64,000 nt of DNA from Oikopleura dioica (GCA_907165135.1 OU015566.1:7734157-7798156), one strand, 5' to 3'. Shown: positions 11,712-23,560, counted from the first letter of the stretch. Numbers and translations are program-made. The notes: generated from the sequence alone by a model not told the origin.

Positions 11712-12065
11712 ATGGTGAAGAAATGCAACCCAGGAAAAAACGAGTTCCGACCATTGACTTTCGCTGAATACGCCAAGTACCATAAAATATTGGGACACGA
11801 GAAGGCCTCGAGAATGGTGGTGATGCCTCACGGACCAATGGAAATACCATTTCCAGATGAAAAAACACACAAGATCTTCCTCGACCAGCTGGACTACGCT
11901 GCCTGCGACTGCTGCTGTTCTCTCTGCCCACACAGCTCTGACGAAGACGAATATGATGATGGTCAAGAAACTGCTAAAGAAACCGCCGAGAAAGAAGAAA
12001 AGCCGCTTGATTTTAATATCTTCTACAGCTGCTTCCAATATTTCTACAAAAACAAAACTGATTAA
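11712..12065 (+). CDS. Cys-rich small protein, downstream member of the tandem pair
   Basis: Single-exon frame from the ATG at 11712 (MVKKCNPGKNEFRPLTF) to the TAA at 12065. It shares the layout of the upstream gene: TFAEYAKYHKILGHEKASR, then DEKTHKIFLDQLDYAA and a CDCCCSLC cluster, then its own acidic tail (SSDEDEYDDGQE) and an aromatic end. No intron interrupts it where its neighbour has one, so the pair differs by intron gain or loss. AATAAA lies just after the stop near 12072, while none separates the two genes, which supports one shared transcript. The long minus-strand frames here are shadows. Function unknown. Confidence 0.75.
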   Translation: MVKKCNPGKNEFRPLTFAEYAKYHKILGHEKASRMVVMPHGPMEIPFPDEKTHKIFLDQLDYAACDCCCSLCPHSSDEDEYDDGQETAKETAEKEEKPLDFNIFYSCFQYFYKNKTD

Positions 12066-12079
12066 AAAACACTAATAAA

Positions 12080-13877
12080 TTCGACAGCAATTATCAAATA
12101 CCGCGAATATTCTTTTCTTGCCTCTTTCTCTTTTTCTTCATTAGAGAGAGATCAAACTCAATCACGTTTAGAAACTAGCACGTGGTTCTGGAAATAAAAT
12201 CTTCATCCTTCTGCCGGGATTATCCCTTGTTGATCTCGGGTATTGATCACCTTATGCAAGGGCTTTAAGTCCAGATAAACTAATAGATTGACGTATAATT
12301 AGAGAATGAAGTTGAATTTCAGCTTCTTATCAAAACACATTCCAGAGCCGATTTAAATAATTGCCTTAAAATTCGCCTTGAAAACTTAATGCAAAATAGG
12401 TGACAAAAACGAACACTTTTTTTTAAATTTATTTAAAAATTCTTTAAATTTTTTCACCTGAGTTTAAGATCTTGGTCAGCAATTTCAAACAACGGCTTAG
12501 CATCATATTTATTTACGGGACAGCATTCTGCCTGTAACACCTGGCCAGAACACTTTGTTGGTGCCGTTCTTCATAAACAAAAAAGTGTTGACCACAGTTT
12601 CAATGGAACACTACAGTAAATTTTCATAGGTGCAGCAAAAATTATAATGACTAGGGTTCAAAACTCTGGTTTTCAAGCTTCTTTTTCAATCATTTTCCTT
12701 AGAAATCAATCCTTGAAAATGATTTTCATGTTAATTTTCGAATAAACACGGTAGTTGAGGACCATCTTTGAAGACTCCGCAAGGGATGATTCCTGTGGTA
12801 ATTGGCAGCATTATTTTGCGAATCGGAAACCTCGCAACGTTCCCTCGCTTTTCCCCAAAACCTCATTCGACTTTTCACAATTTTAACCAGAAGCTATTTC
12901 CTCGAAAAATTAAAAGTAAAAATATTTACGAAAAACTCTTGGGTCAACCAGAATTTACAAGGAAATCGACAACGACGGTTTTCTCATTTTCGACTTTCGG
13001 AAAGGAACTTTTACAGATGGGATTAGCAGTGTTGGAACATATGTTTCTCCGCGTTTCCTTGTCCGTAAGACATCGGTTTTTTCCATTGTCTTGCGGACTG
13101 AGGTTAAATAAACGTGTGAGGCTGATTTTTTCAGATTGGCTACTACTAAATATTTACTGCTGCGAAAAAAATGCTTCGTTGAACGAAGAATTCTGTTCTT
13201 TTCATACAGAATTTATTTAAATAACTAAGAGGAGAACTTGAGTATAAAGTTGGCCTATTAATGAAATATAATTTGTTCTGGCTCACTTTTCTAAGCTGTC
13301 TCATATTTGTTCAGAACAAGTTGTTCGAGGACTAAGTCTGATTATCACACTTAGTTAGACGAAGCTGTTTTCACCTCGTGTTAAAAATACCCGAGAAATA
13401 GGGCGATACTATAAAGTTTTGTCCGTATTGCGGTCTCAACATTAAAGCCCATTAAACGGGTTAAGTTTAGGGTTAGGGCTTTCAATAACGATATTTTGAC
13501 TTCGGATATTTAATTTCTTGAGACTCGTCCCCAACGATTTTCCCGAAATCAGCCATTTTTGACCGGCGCTCATGATGACAACTTCAGACTCAATTTTAAG
13601 GGGTTTTGACTGCGGATGAGAAAAATTCTGAGCACCTTTTTGTAGCTCATGAACTGAAGAATCCAAACCCTGAAAGAAATTTAAGGAATTCCGACTTTGC
13701 AAAATTGTTCGGGTTCCCCTTAATAATAAACCTTTTTATAAGCTTAAATCTTGTAGATAGCAATTATAATTGTGTTCAAAAAAGTATATTACATTTCTAC
13801 TTTGACATCTAAATTTTGCTTATACTCATTAACTTGCGATATTTTCAATACATATAAAACGTGTATCGCGTTTGATA
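12080..13877. other. Intergenic stretch; one long open frame judged spurious
   Basis: A + frame of 150 codons (12768-13220) has no recognisable motif and no support from splice or start context. Two copies of the telomere-like TTAGGG occur near 13467. Confidence 0.4.
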
Positions 13878-13885
13878 TTCTGAAT

Positions 13886-13980
13886 CAGGGTGGGGAATGT
13901 CTTAAGAAAATTCAACGGCACCGGCACGGCACGGCACACCAAAAATTCCTGTGCCGTGCCGTAGACCTTTCCCCACCCTG
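13886..13980. mobile_element. hAT-type MITE, 95 bp, intact ends
   Basis: The ends are CAGGGTGGGGAA and TTCCCCACCCTG, perfect inverted repeats of 12 bp. They are flanked by an exact 8-bp duplication TTCTGAAT at 13878-13885 and 13981-13988. CAGGG ends plus an 8-bp target duplication are the hallmarks of hAT transposons. The inside holds a GC-rich inverted pair (CGGCACGGCACGGCAC against GTGCCGTGCCG), so the whole unit can fold. It has no coding capacity and must be moved in trans. Confidence 0.85.
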
Positions 13981-13988
13981 TTCTGAAT

Positions 13989-16654
13989 ATCATATTCATT
14001 GATCGTAAATGTAGCTTTTTGTTTTATAAACTGGTGAATTTACATTCGCTGACCTGGGAATCAATGGCTGTGAAAAGGGTTAATTATACGAATTTTGATA
14101 TAACGGAGGTGCTTATTTTCGCTAGGTCAGCGTAACGTGACTTGGCGTGAACTGAAAATATTGGAAATTCGATGGAACTCATGTCGAACATAAATACGAC
14201 TTTATTGATTTAGAGAATATTTAGAAGCAAGCAAGGGTTGCTGTTGATGCTCTTGGGGATCATTCCGAAGCAAGAAAAACGTAGATGTTTTCTTGGCTAA
14301 TTCGATATGTTCATAAACTTCAAAGGGGTGACTTTGTTAGTTCAAGATCTCAATCTCAATGGAACTTGGTTTAAATTTCATGCTCAGATTTTAAGCGCTT
14401 TTTTCTCCAGAGTTCTCACTCCCAAACCCTTCAGAAGCAAGGCCCTTCTGTACGTATGGGCCTTATTATGACTTTGATTCGGAAACTCAGGGGCAAATAA
14501 GGGGAGATTTATCATTATTCAAGCTTTTTTCTCAACAGTGTATTTAAGATTTGAACTTTATTTTCGAACGAAACGGTACTAGCGAGTTTGATAATTTCTT
14601 CCATAAGATTTGTCCGGACATGATCGCAGCGATATCAAATCAGCCGAAGATTCAGAATTGTGGCTTACTCCGGCTGATCCCGGAAATGAAATAAATTCTT
14701 ATATACCTGCACTGGAACTATTATCTTATCGGATATTTACTTATTTGTCCGTAAATTGAGTAAACCACTTGCACGATACGCGGCTGATCCATTTTCATTC
14801 TTCAGAAGAAAGAGAAGTGCTTATCAAGCGGAAGGTTTAGGGTCACAATAGCGGAAATACCACAATATTGGGAACAGATAAAAATGCATCTATTTAACAG
14901 AGTATTTAATAAGACAACAAAATAAACGGGAAAGGCTCAGAGTTCCCGTTTCCGAGTTATTTGTAAATTCCAGAGCTCGCTCCCTTTGCTTTCCTACAGT
15001 AACTTTGGGTAATCAAGTTGCTGGACAAAAGGCATTATCACACGTTTTCTAGCTGCGGGTGTTGTAATCTCCTCAAATCTGCCGTATTTGATCAGAGCAC
15101 TGGCCGGAACTCGATTCCCCGCTGATGCGATTTTCTTTAACCCGTTCACCGCTCGTTTCTCTTCATTTCATCATTTTAACACCTCAACGAAAAACGGCCC
15201 TGCTAAAAGTCGACGAAGAATTTCTTGAACTTCTTTTTTGTAGCTTTGAAAATAGCTTGCCATATGTAAAAATTTGCGTTAAATCAACAATGAGCGCAAA
15301 GTTTATGCTTTTAGAAATCGTTGCTTGAGTTCAATGTGTACTTTAGTTGACTTGCTTTACCGAAAACATTATTTTAATCAACCCTTGTTTAAGTGTTTAT
15401 TTGGCAGCTCAAATAAAAACAGAATTGACCTTTTTTTTTCTAATAAATAATTTGAACTTAATTCGCTATTCAAATTGAGCCCCGTTAGAATTTTCTATTT
15501 TGACCGACAATTTTCTGATAGTAAATTTGTGTTTGCTTGAGTTGCCATTTGAAATGAATAATAGTAGAATAAAAACATTCCTGTTTTGCCAAAACCCCAA
15601 TGGGGAAATAAAAAATACTCAAAATGGTAAATTGCATGTTTTCTTTTTTTTTTGATGATTTGTCAAAATTTATTTTTTGTTTTTTTTTATTTTTTGAGAA
15701 AGTTATTCAAGTAAGAATATTTAAGAGACAAAACTCACACCTTTCTCAGTAGAGCCCCCTAACTGATAATGAATAAACTCGTTGTTTGGGGAAAATCAAC
15801 TCTCTCAGACCCTTTAATCTCGACACCTGTAAGATGCTGGTAGAAACGCGGCGAGGGGGCGAAGTTTTCGTGTAAAAATACGCGATACAGGTTCACGAAA
15901 AATTTTCTTGAAATACCGAGTGATTAAACTTATGTATTATTCAGCAGATTTTTTCATTACGGTCAGTGGTCGTTTTTCACCGAAAATTACGATTTTCACT
16001 TTGACAATAATCCAAGATAAGGACAACGGGTTAATCTCCTGACCAAACTAGTGCTCCTCTTTGAAAAAATTCTTTTTCGCTGAGCAAATTTTTCCTCTTC
16101 GCATTTTTTGTTACACATTTTGGCGGAATAAAAAGCGGCGATTAATCTGATTTGCGGCTTTTGCTGTTGCATTTAACCGCGCTTGCCAAAATCCATCGGG
16201 AAAAAACGAATTTCGCCACGGATTTGCGGCCGCCCGGAAATCATTTTCAGTAATTTTTCTTTATTGTTTATCACTGCTGATTTAGAAAGCTTGCAAACTG
16301 CGCTTCTGTATTCGGTAGAATGGATCAAGTTCAAAGAAGTGAACTTCCGACAGTGAAGAGAAGATGCACGGCATAATCTTTGTCCGGGCGGGGTTTCGTC
16401 CCTTAGAATTCACCGAATTGTTATCGCTGAATTCTATAAGTGGCTTTTCTTTCAAATGAAAGGGATGATGAGATGTTTCGGTGGCAGCGCGGGCAGTTGT
16501 TGATATAACACTGCCCTAGAATCCAATTTTACTGGGCTGCGCTTTTTCGTACAAAAATTGTTTTTTATATCTTTCCCTTTTTATTGTTCTCAAATAAGAA
16601 TGAGTCAGAAATGAAGAAATTACATTTTTACAGTTTGAAATTGAGAAATGAGAG
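13989..16654. other. Gene-poor stretch, nothing recognised
   Basis: AT-rich DNA with only short chance frames on both strands. No RNA gene, clear repeat or splice-consistent exon chain was seen. Confidence 0.5.
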
Positions 16655-17244
16655 TCAGTAAAGTTTCAAAATTTGGCTCTTTTGATAAGGCTGTCTGCAG
16701 ATTGGGCATACTCTCGGATTTAATTTGTTCAAACAGGGATAGCAAAACATATGCCCACATATTGTGATGCACGATCTGTGTTGAATATTTTTGTTATATT
16801 TTGTATAACAGACCTTACAGGAAAAATCATCCTCTTGTGCTTTATCGCAGTGTTGATAATGCTCAAAGAACTCTTCAAATGTAAGAGAAGCATTGCATGC
16901 AGCGTAGAAACATCTAAATCTCGCGGAGCGTAGGACCCAATCATTCAGTGTCCAAGGCTCACAAGTGCACCAATCTTTGCGATGTTCAATAAACTTTGCA
17001 CAATGTCTGCAAAAATAGTCGTATGATATTGAGTCGTGGCAACTGGGGCACACTTTATACGTTTCTTTCGTTATCACTCTTAAAAAGCCTGTCAATGATA
17101 TAAGTGGCTCTTTACCTACAAGCAGCTTGGACACGCTAATTTTTGATTAATCCCCATCAAATGTTTATTGGTTTCCGATTCAAAAAGATAGCTCACTGGA
17201 ATCTCTCGTTTTTCAAAATCTACAACACCCTTTTTTCGTGACAT
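16655..17244 (-). CDS. Zinc-rich protein with C-terminal RING finger, probable E3 ubiquitin ligase
   Basis: Exon 1 starts at the ATG at 17244 (MSRKKGVVDFEKREIP) and ends in LACPSCL. An intron of about 41 bp (GTAGGT to TTTTAAG, near 17121-17081) leads to a second exon running to the stop at 16655. Three zinc-binding blocks are visible: CPSC/CPSCHDSISYDYFCRHC near the N-terminus, a middle CTCEPW ... CFYAACNASL ... HYQHC region, and a C-terminal RING (CKVCYTKYNK, ICGHMFCYPCL, then CPICRQP). The CGHxFCxxC and CPICR signatures are those of RING ligases, which bring E2-ubiquitin to substrates. The gene diverges from the gene at 17545, so about 300 bp must hold both promoters. Confidence 0.75.
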
Positions 17245-17544
17245 ATTCTAAGAGGAAATTCAATAAGAATTTTTCGAGCGAAAAATGGCCCCTCTTTTTA
17301 TGAGCTCATCTGAAAGAGCATAAAAAAAGATAACTGTCATAGAAACAGTTATTTGCGTGTTGATCCTACAGTAGGATTTCAAACTTCCATCGGACAACTA
17401 TTTCTTCTTCTAAAAGGGTCCAACTCGCCGAAAATTTGCAAATTCAAAACGAGTCCTGTAAGAAAGCGTCGCGAGTTGTGTTCAGAATGTCGTGCATGCG
17501 CTTTTTAGATAGCATTAGTACTTTGCGCACCAAAAGGTGTGAAA

Positions 17545-18003
17545 ATGAGCAGTCGAAAAATGTTTCTAAATCCATTGAAAAATGCTACAATTGTTTTGAC
17601 AAAAGACAATAGAATGAATGAGAATTTGACGTTTGCAGATTTTCGAATTTTTCGAAATCCAGTCGGGGTTGAGACAGTAATGATCCGTTGCGGTGCTTTT
17701 TGAATCCTTGTCTAAATAACAGTATTCACTCAAATTAGGGTTCTAGCTTTGGCGAGCCGTAGATTTGCGATTTATAGAGTTGCTGATTCAGAGATTCAGA
17801 TCAATTTCAAATCAGAGCTACAGGGAAGTACTTTCGAGGAAATTACAGTATTCAGCCAGAAAATTGATGATTCATCAGTCAGGATGGTCAAATTCAAGCT
17901 GTATTTCAAAGCGAAAAATAATTATTATGACTTGTCAAAGAAGCTCAAAGAAAAATGTCTTCAAAGAAATGACATCAACAAAAAAACTTACGGTATTATA
18001 TAA
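17545..18003 (+). CDS. Two-exon gene, family unknown
   Basis: ATG at 17545 reads MSSRKMFLNPLKNATIVL. The first exon ends at a GTGCTT donor near 17693, and an intron of about 54 bp (acceptor GTTCTAG) continues in phase into ALASRRFAIYRVADSEIQI and on to a TAA at 18003. The product is about 133 residues with alternating hydrophobic and charged residues (STFEEITVFSQKID, VRMVKFKLYFKAKN) that suggest a beta-rich fold and a Lys-rich end. A GT just before the stop (TTACG|GTATTA) leaves open that more exons follow. It shares an upstream region with the divergent RING gene. Confidence 0.5.
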
Positions 18004-19495
18004 CAAGCGTTTTTCACCATTCCTCGTTCGTTGGAATGCTCCAGCTAATTTTCTTTTCTCTCTGCTTTTGTTTTTATCTGATCAGAAATTCAGCGATTAT
18101 CTATTTTTCGTAACCTGGAAATTCCGAAGCGTCCACCAAAATCAGCTGCTTGAATTTTTTCCTAATGCGCTTTTCAGTTTCCTCCAGATTGCAAAAATCC
18201 CTTTTTTCCATATTCAATGAATTTTTAATCATTATCAAGGCTTTTTGGTCCGTTAAAATGGTCCTAATCTGCTGAGAAATCTTGGCAGTCTGCAGTAAAC
18301 GGTAAAAAGAAGCTCAAATCAAATTCGTTTTTTTTTGCACTTTTCCAAATTCGCTATCAGATGGAAAAGTTCCGAGTGTCTATTTTGAACTGCGATTTGG
18401 GAGATTGTGCACTGAGTTTATAAAACAAGTTATCTCCTAAGAATACTGTTTTTATAAAAGCTTCTCACATTACAAAAAGTCCAGATTTAGAGCCTAGAAA
18501 TGCTTAATTCAAAAAATAGCATCGGAGCTTTGAATTTTCAATCAAGCAATGATTTAGTTCCAAAAAATGGATTTTTATACAAGACCGAAAATAGCGGAGA
18601 TTATACAATCGAAAACTGTTAATTCTTAATTAAACTTAGCCGATTGAAATTTTCTAGAAGGGGCTACAATTAGAGCTACCCCTTGAAACCCTTTGAAACT
18701 AACCCCGGGGCTGTGGCCTGGGACCCCCCTCCTCCCCCTCCTGACACAAAACCAATATCAAGGGGATTCACTCTTCCCAATCAAGGGTTTTCAATCCCTA
18801 ACCCTAACTTGTTTAGCTCGAAAAAAACTATGGTTTAAAAAAGACAGACTTCATCCATTTTCTTCTACCACCCGTATCCGTTTTGATCTTCTTGTTCCTT
18901 TTCTGCATCTCCGAGTACGTCACCTGATAGATGACCAGATTAGTACTTGGCACGAGTCTGTCAGAGTTTGCGTCTTTCGCCCGTGACGATCGGGCGCGCG
19001 CGCTCTCGTCCAGACTCAGATGGCGCTCGTGAGCTAGCAGCGCGCGCACGACCGCTGCTCAGCGCTGGCGACCGATTTTTTCGTGAAATTTTGTTTTTGC
19101 TCATCGACCGAAATTTGTACTCAGCACTTTCATAAAACACACGCTTTTAACGCTTTTTATACTTTTAGCTTTTTTGCATAGACATTTTCATCCATAGAGA
19201 TCAACAGAGAAACATTGTCGAAATCAGTACTTTTTAACTAAAGTAGAAAAACCGTAGTTATGCTTTGCCACTCGCGGGGACCGAAATTCCCGCGATTCCG
19301 GAAAAAGAACAAACCGGAATCGACGGAAAAGTCCATTTCATCGGACCATTCCGCCAGGTATAAAAAATATGCGCGAAATAGCGCGAAGAGAGGCTGACGA
19401 AGACGGGTTAAATCTTACGTGAAGAATTTTTGAGATGTTTCAGGACAGATTTTAAAAGGATATTAGAGGAAGAGAATGTTATTTTGTTAATTTTT
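18004..19495. other. Intergenic stretch with a short CG-rich patch
   Basis: No gene recognised. A patch near 18970-19070 is rich in GCGCGC and stands out from the AT-rich surroundings. A CCCTAACCCTAAC telomere-like run lies near 18798. Confidence 0.4.
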
Positions 19496-19658
19496 ATGGG
19501 ATGGTCTCTGGAACCGACAAAAAAATTTCGACAAATTTTGCGTAGGCGGCTACTCGGCAGCTGATTGTCCAGTTTGCCGAATCCAGGCTTCTGATTGGTT
19601 GAAAATTTCCACGCAAAATTTGTCGAATTTTTTTTGTCGGTTCCAGACACCTCCCCAT
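19496..19658. mobile_element. Foldback MITE, 163 bp with about 50-bp inverted ends
   Basis: The left end reads CTGGAACCGACAAAAAAATT then TCGACAAATTTTGCGT. The right end is its near-exact reverse complement (ACGCAAAATTTGTCG ... GTCGGTTCCAG). The match extends outwards imperfectly (ATGGGATGGT against ATGGGGAGGT). The core of about 65 bp has no open frame. T-rich flanks prevent a clear target duplication from being called, so the superfamily is open. Confidence 0.7.
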
Positions 19659-21680
19659 TTTTATTTCATAAAAATTTTTATTTTCAAATATTGGATCTTT
19701 TTGTTTAAATTTTCTATACTTTTTGCCATTTTGAGAAACCATTTAACTCATTCCTTTTTGCTTATTTTATTATTTTTACTGGTTTTATTTATCTTGAACC
19801 TCAGGAAAAAATTTTTGCATACTCTGGGTGAATTTTTGCTCAAAATCATTCAAAAAACAAGTCGCTCCAATTTTTCCTCCAGGAAACCGTATCTCCTAGA
19901 CCGGAAATTGAGTTAACCCTGATTTGCTCACCCTGTCTACCACCACTCGTTCCTTCCCCAAAACACTAGCCAAAACATAAATCAACACCCGAAGGTTGAA
20001 TTCGCAGATTTCAAAAACAAACACTTTTACACCGCGAGAAAGGGGTTTTCCCATGCGCGGAGGGGTTAAATTAGCGGGCAAAGCGACGCGTCCCGTGAGT
20101 TGGAGCTTCTTTGTTGACTGTTATTCAGATATTTTGGGAACAAAATTTTTCTTGAACTTGATTTGAAAACCGTAAAATGCTATTTTCTATTTAAAATTTG
20201 TATTTAAAATATTCCTTTATGATCGACTCCATCAACAAATTGCAATTCTAAGCGCAAAATATGCAACCTCGGAAAATTAAATGAATAAAAAAACTGTTCT
20301 TATAAAAAAATATATTTGGATTCCAGGTTAAATCATAAATCCAACTAAGTGCTCCTCAAGTTTAACCCCTTAGCGTCGCTTGGGTCACGACTCCAGCTCG
20401 TAATGAGACTCTCGCATTGAGTGAGCTCCCCCTCTTCCCTTAATCTATTCCTCAGTAAAAGTCCAAAACGTAAATTTGCCTTTGAGTTAATTACCGGTTC
20501 GTTTTTCAAATTTCAAAGTTATCCCTTTTTCAACCGGAAATTTACGTGAGCCGGAATTTCGAGACATTTTTTCTTTCGTTTCCATATTCACGAAAAGGGG
20601 ATATACACAAAACGGGACTTCGCCCGGCGTCGTTTCCGGTGAAGAATGAGCTTAACCCAACTCCAACTCAGCAGGTTTCAATTCTGGGCCTGGGTCCGAG
20701 CTGCGGTGGAGTCTTGACGCGCGCTAGAACCGCCGGACACATCTCAGGAACGTATAACTTGGGCTTATTAGCACTATCGACGAGCTTTAAAACAGCGCTG
20801 TGATGTAATTACAGACACGAAAATGTGGCCAAAGTGGTGCGTTTTTCAAAAGTCCAAGATGAGTACTGAATTTCAGCAGTAGTCATCGTTAAAATGAAAA
20901 ACCAAAGTAGTGATACCCAAATTTAATTCGCGATAATAATGATAAAATCATTTATGTATTTGCGAGAATTAATTCTTACTTATCTTTATATACAGTTATT
21001 CCAGAAAAGTTGAAAAAGGACACATCAATCGCTTCCCCCAGCGCTAGTTTATTTTACCTTCGTGGTGCGACTTTTTTATTTCTTGGAGATTCCCGGCTGT
21101 CGGCCCGAGCGTCTTTTATGTTTTCCCGTTTTTTCGCCCAGACGGGTTAAGTTTCTCAGGGCCAAATTGTCTGAAAATGATTCTGTTTTCGACTCTTTTT
21201 TCAATTGACGAATCAATCGACTTTTCTTCGATTTTTAAGGTCGCTAGCGTTTTGACTCAAAAAGATACTGTAACTGTAAGTCTAGTACAAATATGATTTC
21301 ATCAAATTCTAGCCCAGCGATGATGCTCTAAAATATGACGCATAGAACCAGATTAGTTTTAAAGTTTCGCTAGTTCCTTTAAAAATTACTCGAAAGCCCT
21401 AGAAAATATTTTTTAAAGCTGGGATTAAGGTTTACACGTTCGTTCGAGCTGATTAGATCACGTGCTGGATCTGGCGGCGACTTCTAAGGGGAAATACAAG
21501 TTCCGCCAAAAACAGCTCTAGCACGGCGCGAAAAACGGGATTTGCTGACACTTTGGGGCTTAAACGAACCTCGTAAATATAAATCCAGCGAGTTATAAAC
21601 ACATCTGTTTTCGCTAAAAACGAATCATCCGAAGACTCCGCATTTTTCAGCTACAGTTTTTTCTTTGATCAAAAAATAGT
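19659..21680. other. Intergenic stretch, nothing recognised
   Basis: Only short chance frames. No exon chain, RNA gene or strong repeat was recognised. Confidence 0.45.
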
Positions 21681-21730
21681 CTTCTTAAGGGGGTCCCCCA
21701 TGAAAAAAAACAATGGGGACCCCCTAGAAG
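21681..21730. repeat. 50-bp near-perfect hairpin
   Basis: CTTCTTAAGGGGGTCCCC and GGGGACCCCCTAGAAG form arms of about 18 bp around an A-rich loop. GTCTTCTT occurs directly on both sides, which could be an 8-bp target duplication. It may be a minimal foldback element or a transcript-level structure. Confidence 0.55.
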
Positions 21731-22252
21731 TCTTCTTTTTTAAAATCAGATTTGCAATTTATGCAAAAACCTGAGTCAGCATCCTGAAAAAGCTTTGATG
21801 AAAAGAAGCAAAATTAAGGGTATCAACTACCAAAAAGGACTCTATCAAGAGAAGACACAGAAGAATGAATATTGCTTGTTTTATGATTGTTGGATTATCC
21901 AGCTCTTAACCCTATTTAGAAAGAATTATAAGTAGTAAAAGGTTGGTTTCGTAAATCCTGTCTAAGAGAATAATTATCTCTAGTAAGGGAGTCAACTATT
22001 CTCACGTTATCTTGGGCACGTTTGTCAAAAAAAATATTCTAGAGGCAAGTGTGTAAGCCGATCAATTCAAAAGTTATCAGCGCCTGAATTTTGCGCTCGA
22101 GTGTTGCCCAAACATCCCCCAAAAAATGCTCGAAATTGCATAAAAAACAGGATTTAGACTAAATGGCAGATAAACTTTTATAGAGTGCCGCGCAAGAATT
22201 GGTCAAGTACCGAATATTGCTTCTCTAATAGCTCGAATTTTTCAATAAAAAT

Positions 22253-22275
22253 TGCCGCTTGCGGCTTCGAGAAAG
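22253..22275. repeat. Partial copy of the GCCGCTTGCGGC foldback family
   Basis: TTGCCGCTTGCGGCTTCGAG matches one arm of the palindromic units at 22707 and 22846. The opposite arm is missing. Confidence 0.5.
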
Positions 22276-22706
22276 TGAAAATAAAAAAAAGCCGCGCTAT
22301 GTTTTTAAACTTTCGATTTTAGAAAGATGAATTTTTGAGTTCATTTCTTTAATATAACTTTCACATCGTTGAGAAATCAATCAAGTGATTTGACGTTCAC
22401 ATTCTAGTGCTTTCTAAAGTTTGTTTACCATTACTGCTACATTTTCGCGTAATTTGGGAAACTCGGGAAAGGGAAAGAGAATGTAATTTCATAAGCGTCT
22501 GATCTGAACATTGATGCCCGTCTCGATAAGACTTGAGACGTATTCTAACGGACGTGCGGCAGACGTGGCCGGAGTTTCGTGAATTCTCAGCGCGACCGAC
22601 TGGACCGCTAAATTCACCACTTCTCCGCTGCCCAGACGATTTCATAAAGTGAGTGACCTTTTTTAAAGTCAGTTCCGGCGCATTTAAATGTTCCAATAAG
22701 AAAAAA

Positions 22707-22938
22707 TCGAGAAGCCGCTTGCGGCTTCGAGTCAAAAAAAAGACAAAGACGCGCGAAGCGCGGCTTTTTCAATATTTTTTCTCGAAGCTGCAAGCGACTT
22801 CTCGACTTTTCCCATCGAATTATTTTAAAACGCCAGTAGAATGGAAAAGGCGCTTGCGGGTTCGAGTCAAAAACAGAAAGTCACGGGAATCGCGGCTTTT
22901 TCCAAATTGAAACTCGAAACCGCAAGCGGCTTCTCGAT
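22707..22938. repeat. Two tandem palindromic foldback units, about 100 bp each
   Basis: Unit 1 (22707-22805) begins TCGAGAAGCCGCTTGCGGCT and ends with the diverged reverse complement CTGCAAGCGACTTCTCGA. Unit 2 (22846-22938) has the same layout (GGCGCTTGCGGGTTCGAG ... CTCGAAACCGCAAGCGGC). The middles share a Lys-codon-like A-run and a GCGCGGCTTTTTC or TCGCGGCTTTTTC core. They look like two copies of one short inverted-repeat element inserted about 40 bp apart. The open frames that cross them are not genes. Confidence 0.65.
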
Positions 22939-23542
22939 TTTGTCAGTGATAGTCAACTGTTCAAATTTTTTGAAAATAACAAGAGATGACGTTTTCTTTC
23001 TGTCTCCCCCGCCAGCAGGTGATTGTTTCAGTGATTCTGATGCAAGGGCGGGGTCGTACATCAGTTCCATCAACCAGTTTTCTTGGAGGCAGCTGTTTTC
23101 AGCTGCGCGCGTGACAAACATTTCGCGTTTTACTCTTTCTTTTCTCACCTCGTGTTTGACAAGCAATTTTTATTCACTCGTTTCGCCGGGTATTCAATTT
23201 GAAAGTTGTGGTCAGTTCCGAGTTGATTCGACTACGACGCATGTTCTTCATGTTCATCTTAGTAGTGAACTAGTCCCGTAATCAACCGATTAATTTATTT
23301 TGTGTTTGAGCTGTTTTCTTGTTCTGAGGATCTAATTTGTCTCAGATTCTGCCAGAGTACCAGAACTGGGCTTTGTTTATTGCTACGTTCTATTCAATAA
23401 AGCGTTCTGTGGCGTGAATTCGAAATTAATCGAGTTCTACAGAAGCCTCAGCAGGAATTTATGAACCTCAAGAAATGATTGTCAAAACAATCAGGCTTGA
23501 TTGAATTTCCCACAGTCGGAATAATGGGATTTCATAGTGCAG

Positions 23543-23560
23543 TAAAATAAGGGTGTCACT
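23543..23560. repeat. Isolated end of the TA-flanked element family
   Basis: TAAAATAAGGGTGTCACT matches the right end of the element at 28758-29441 (AAAATAAGGGTGTCGC). No partner end was found nearby, so it is probably a truncated copy. Confidence 0.4.

Noticed and set aside
11622-12038. 138-codon minus frame rich in Phe and Trp
   Set aside because: Shadow of the + strand Cys-cluster gene, which has clear paralogy to its neighbour.
12768-13220. 150-codon + frame
   Set aside because: No motif, no splice context and composition like translated AT-rich noncoding DNA.
22397-22735. 112-codon minus frame
   Set aside because: It runs into a palindromic repeat and has no recognisable domain.
22841-23281. 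146-codon + frame
   Set aside because: Its first third is a foldback repeat and the rest shows no conserved motif.
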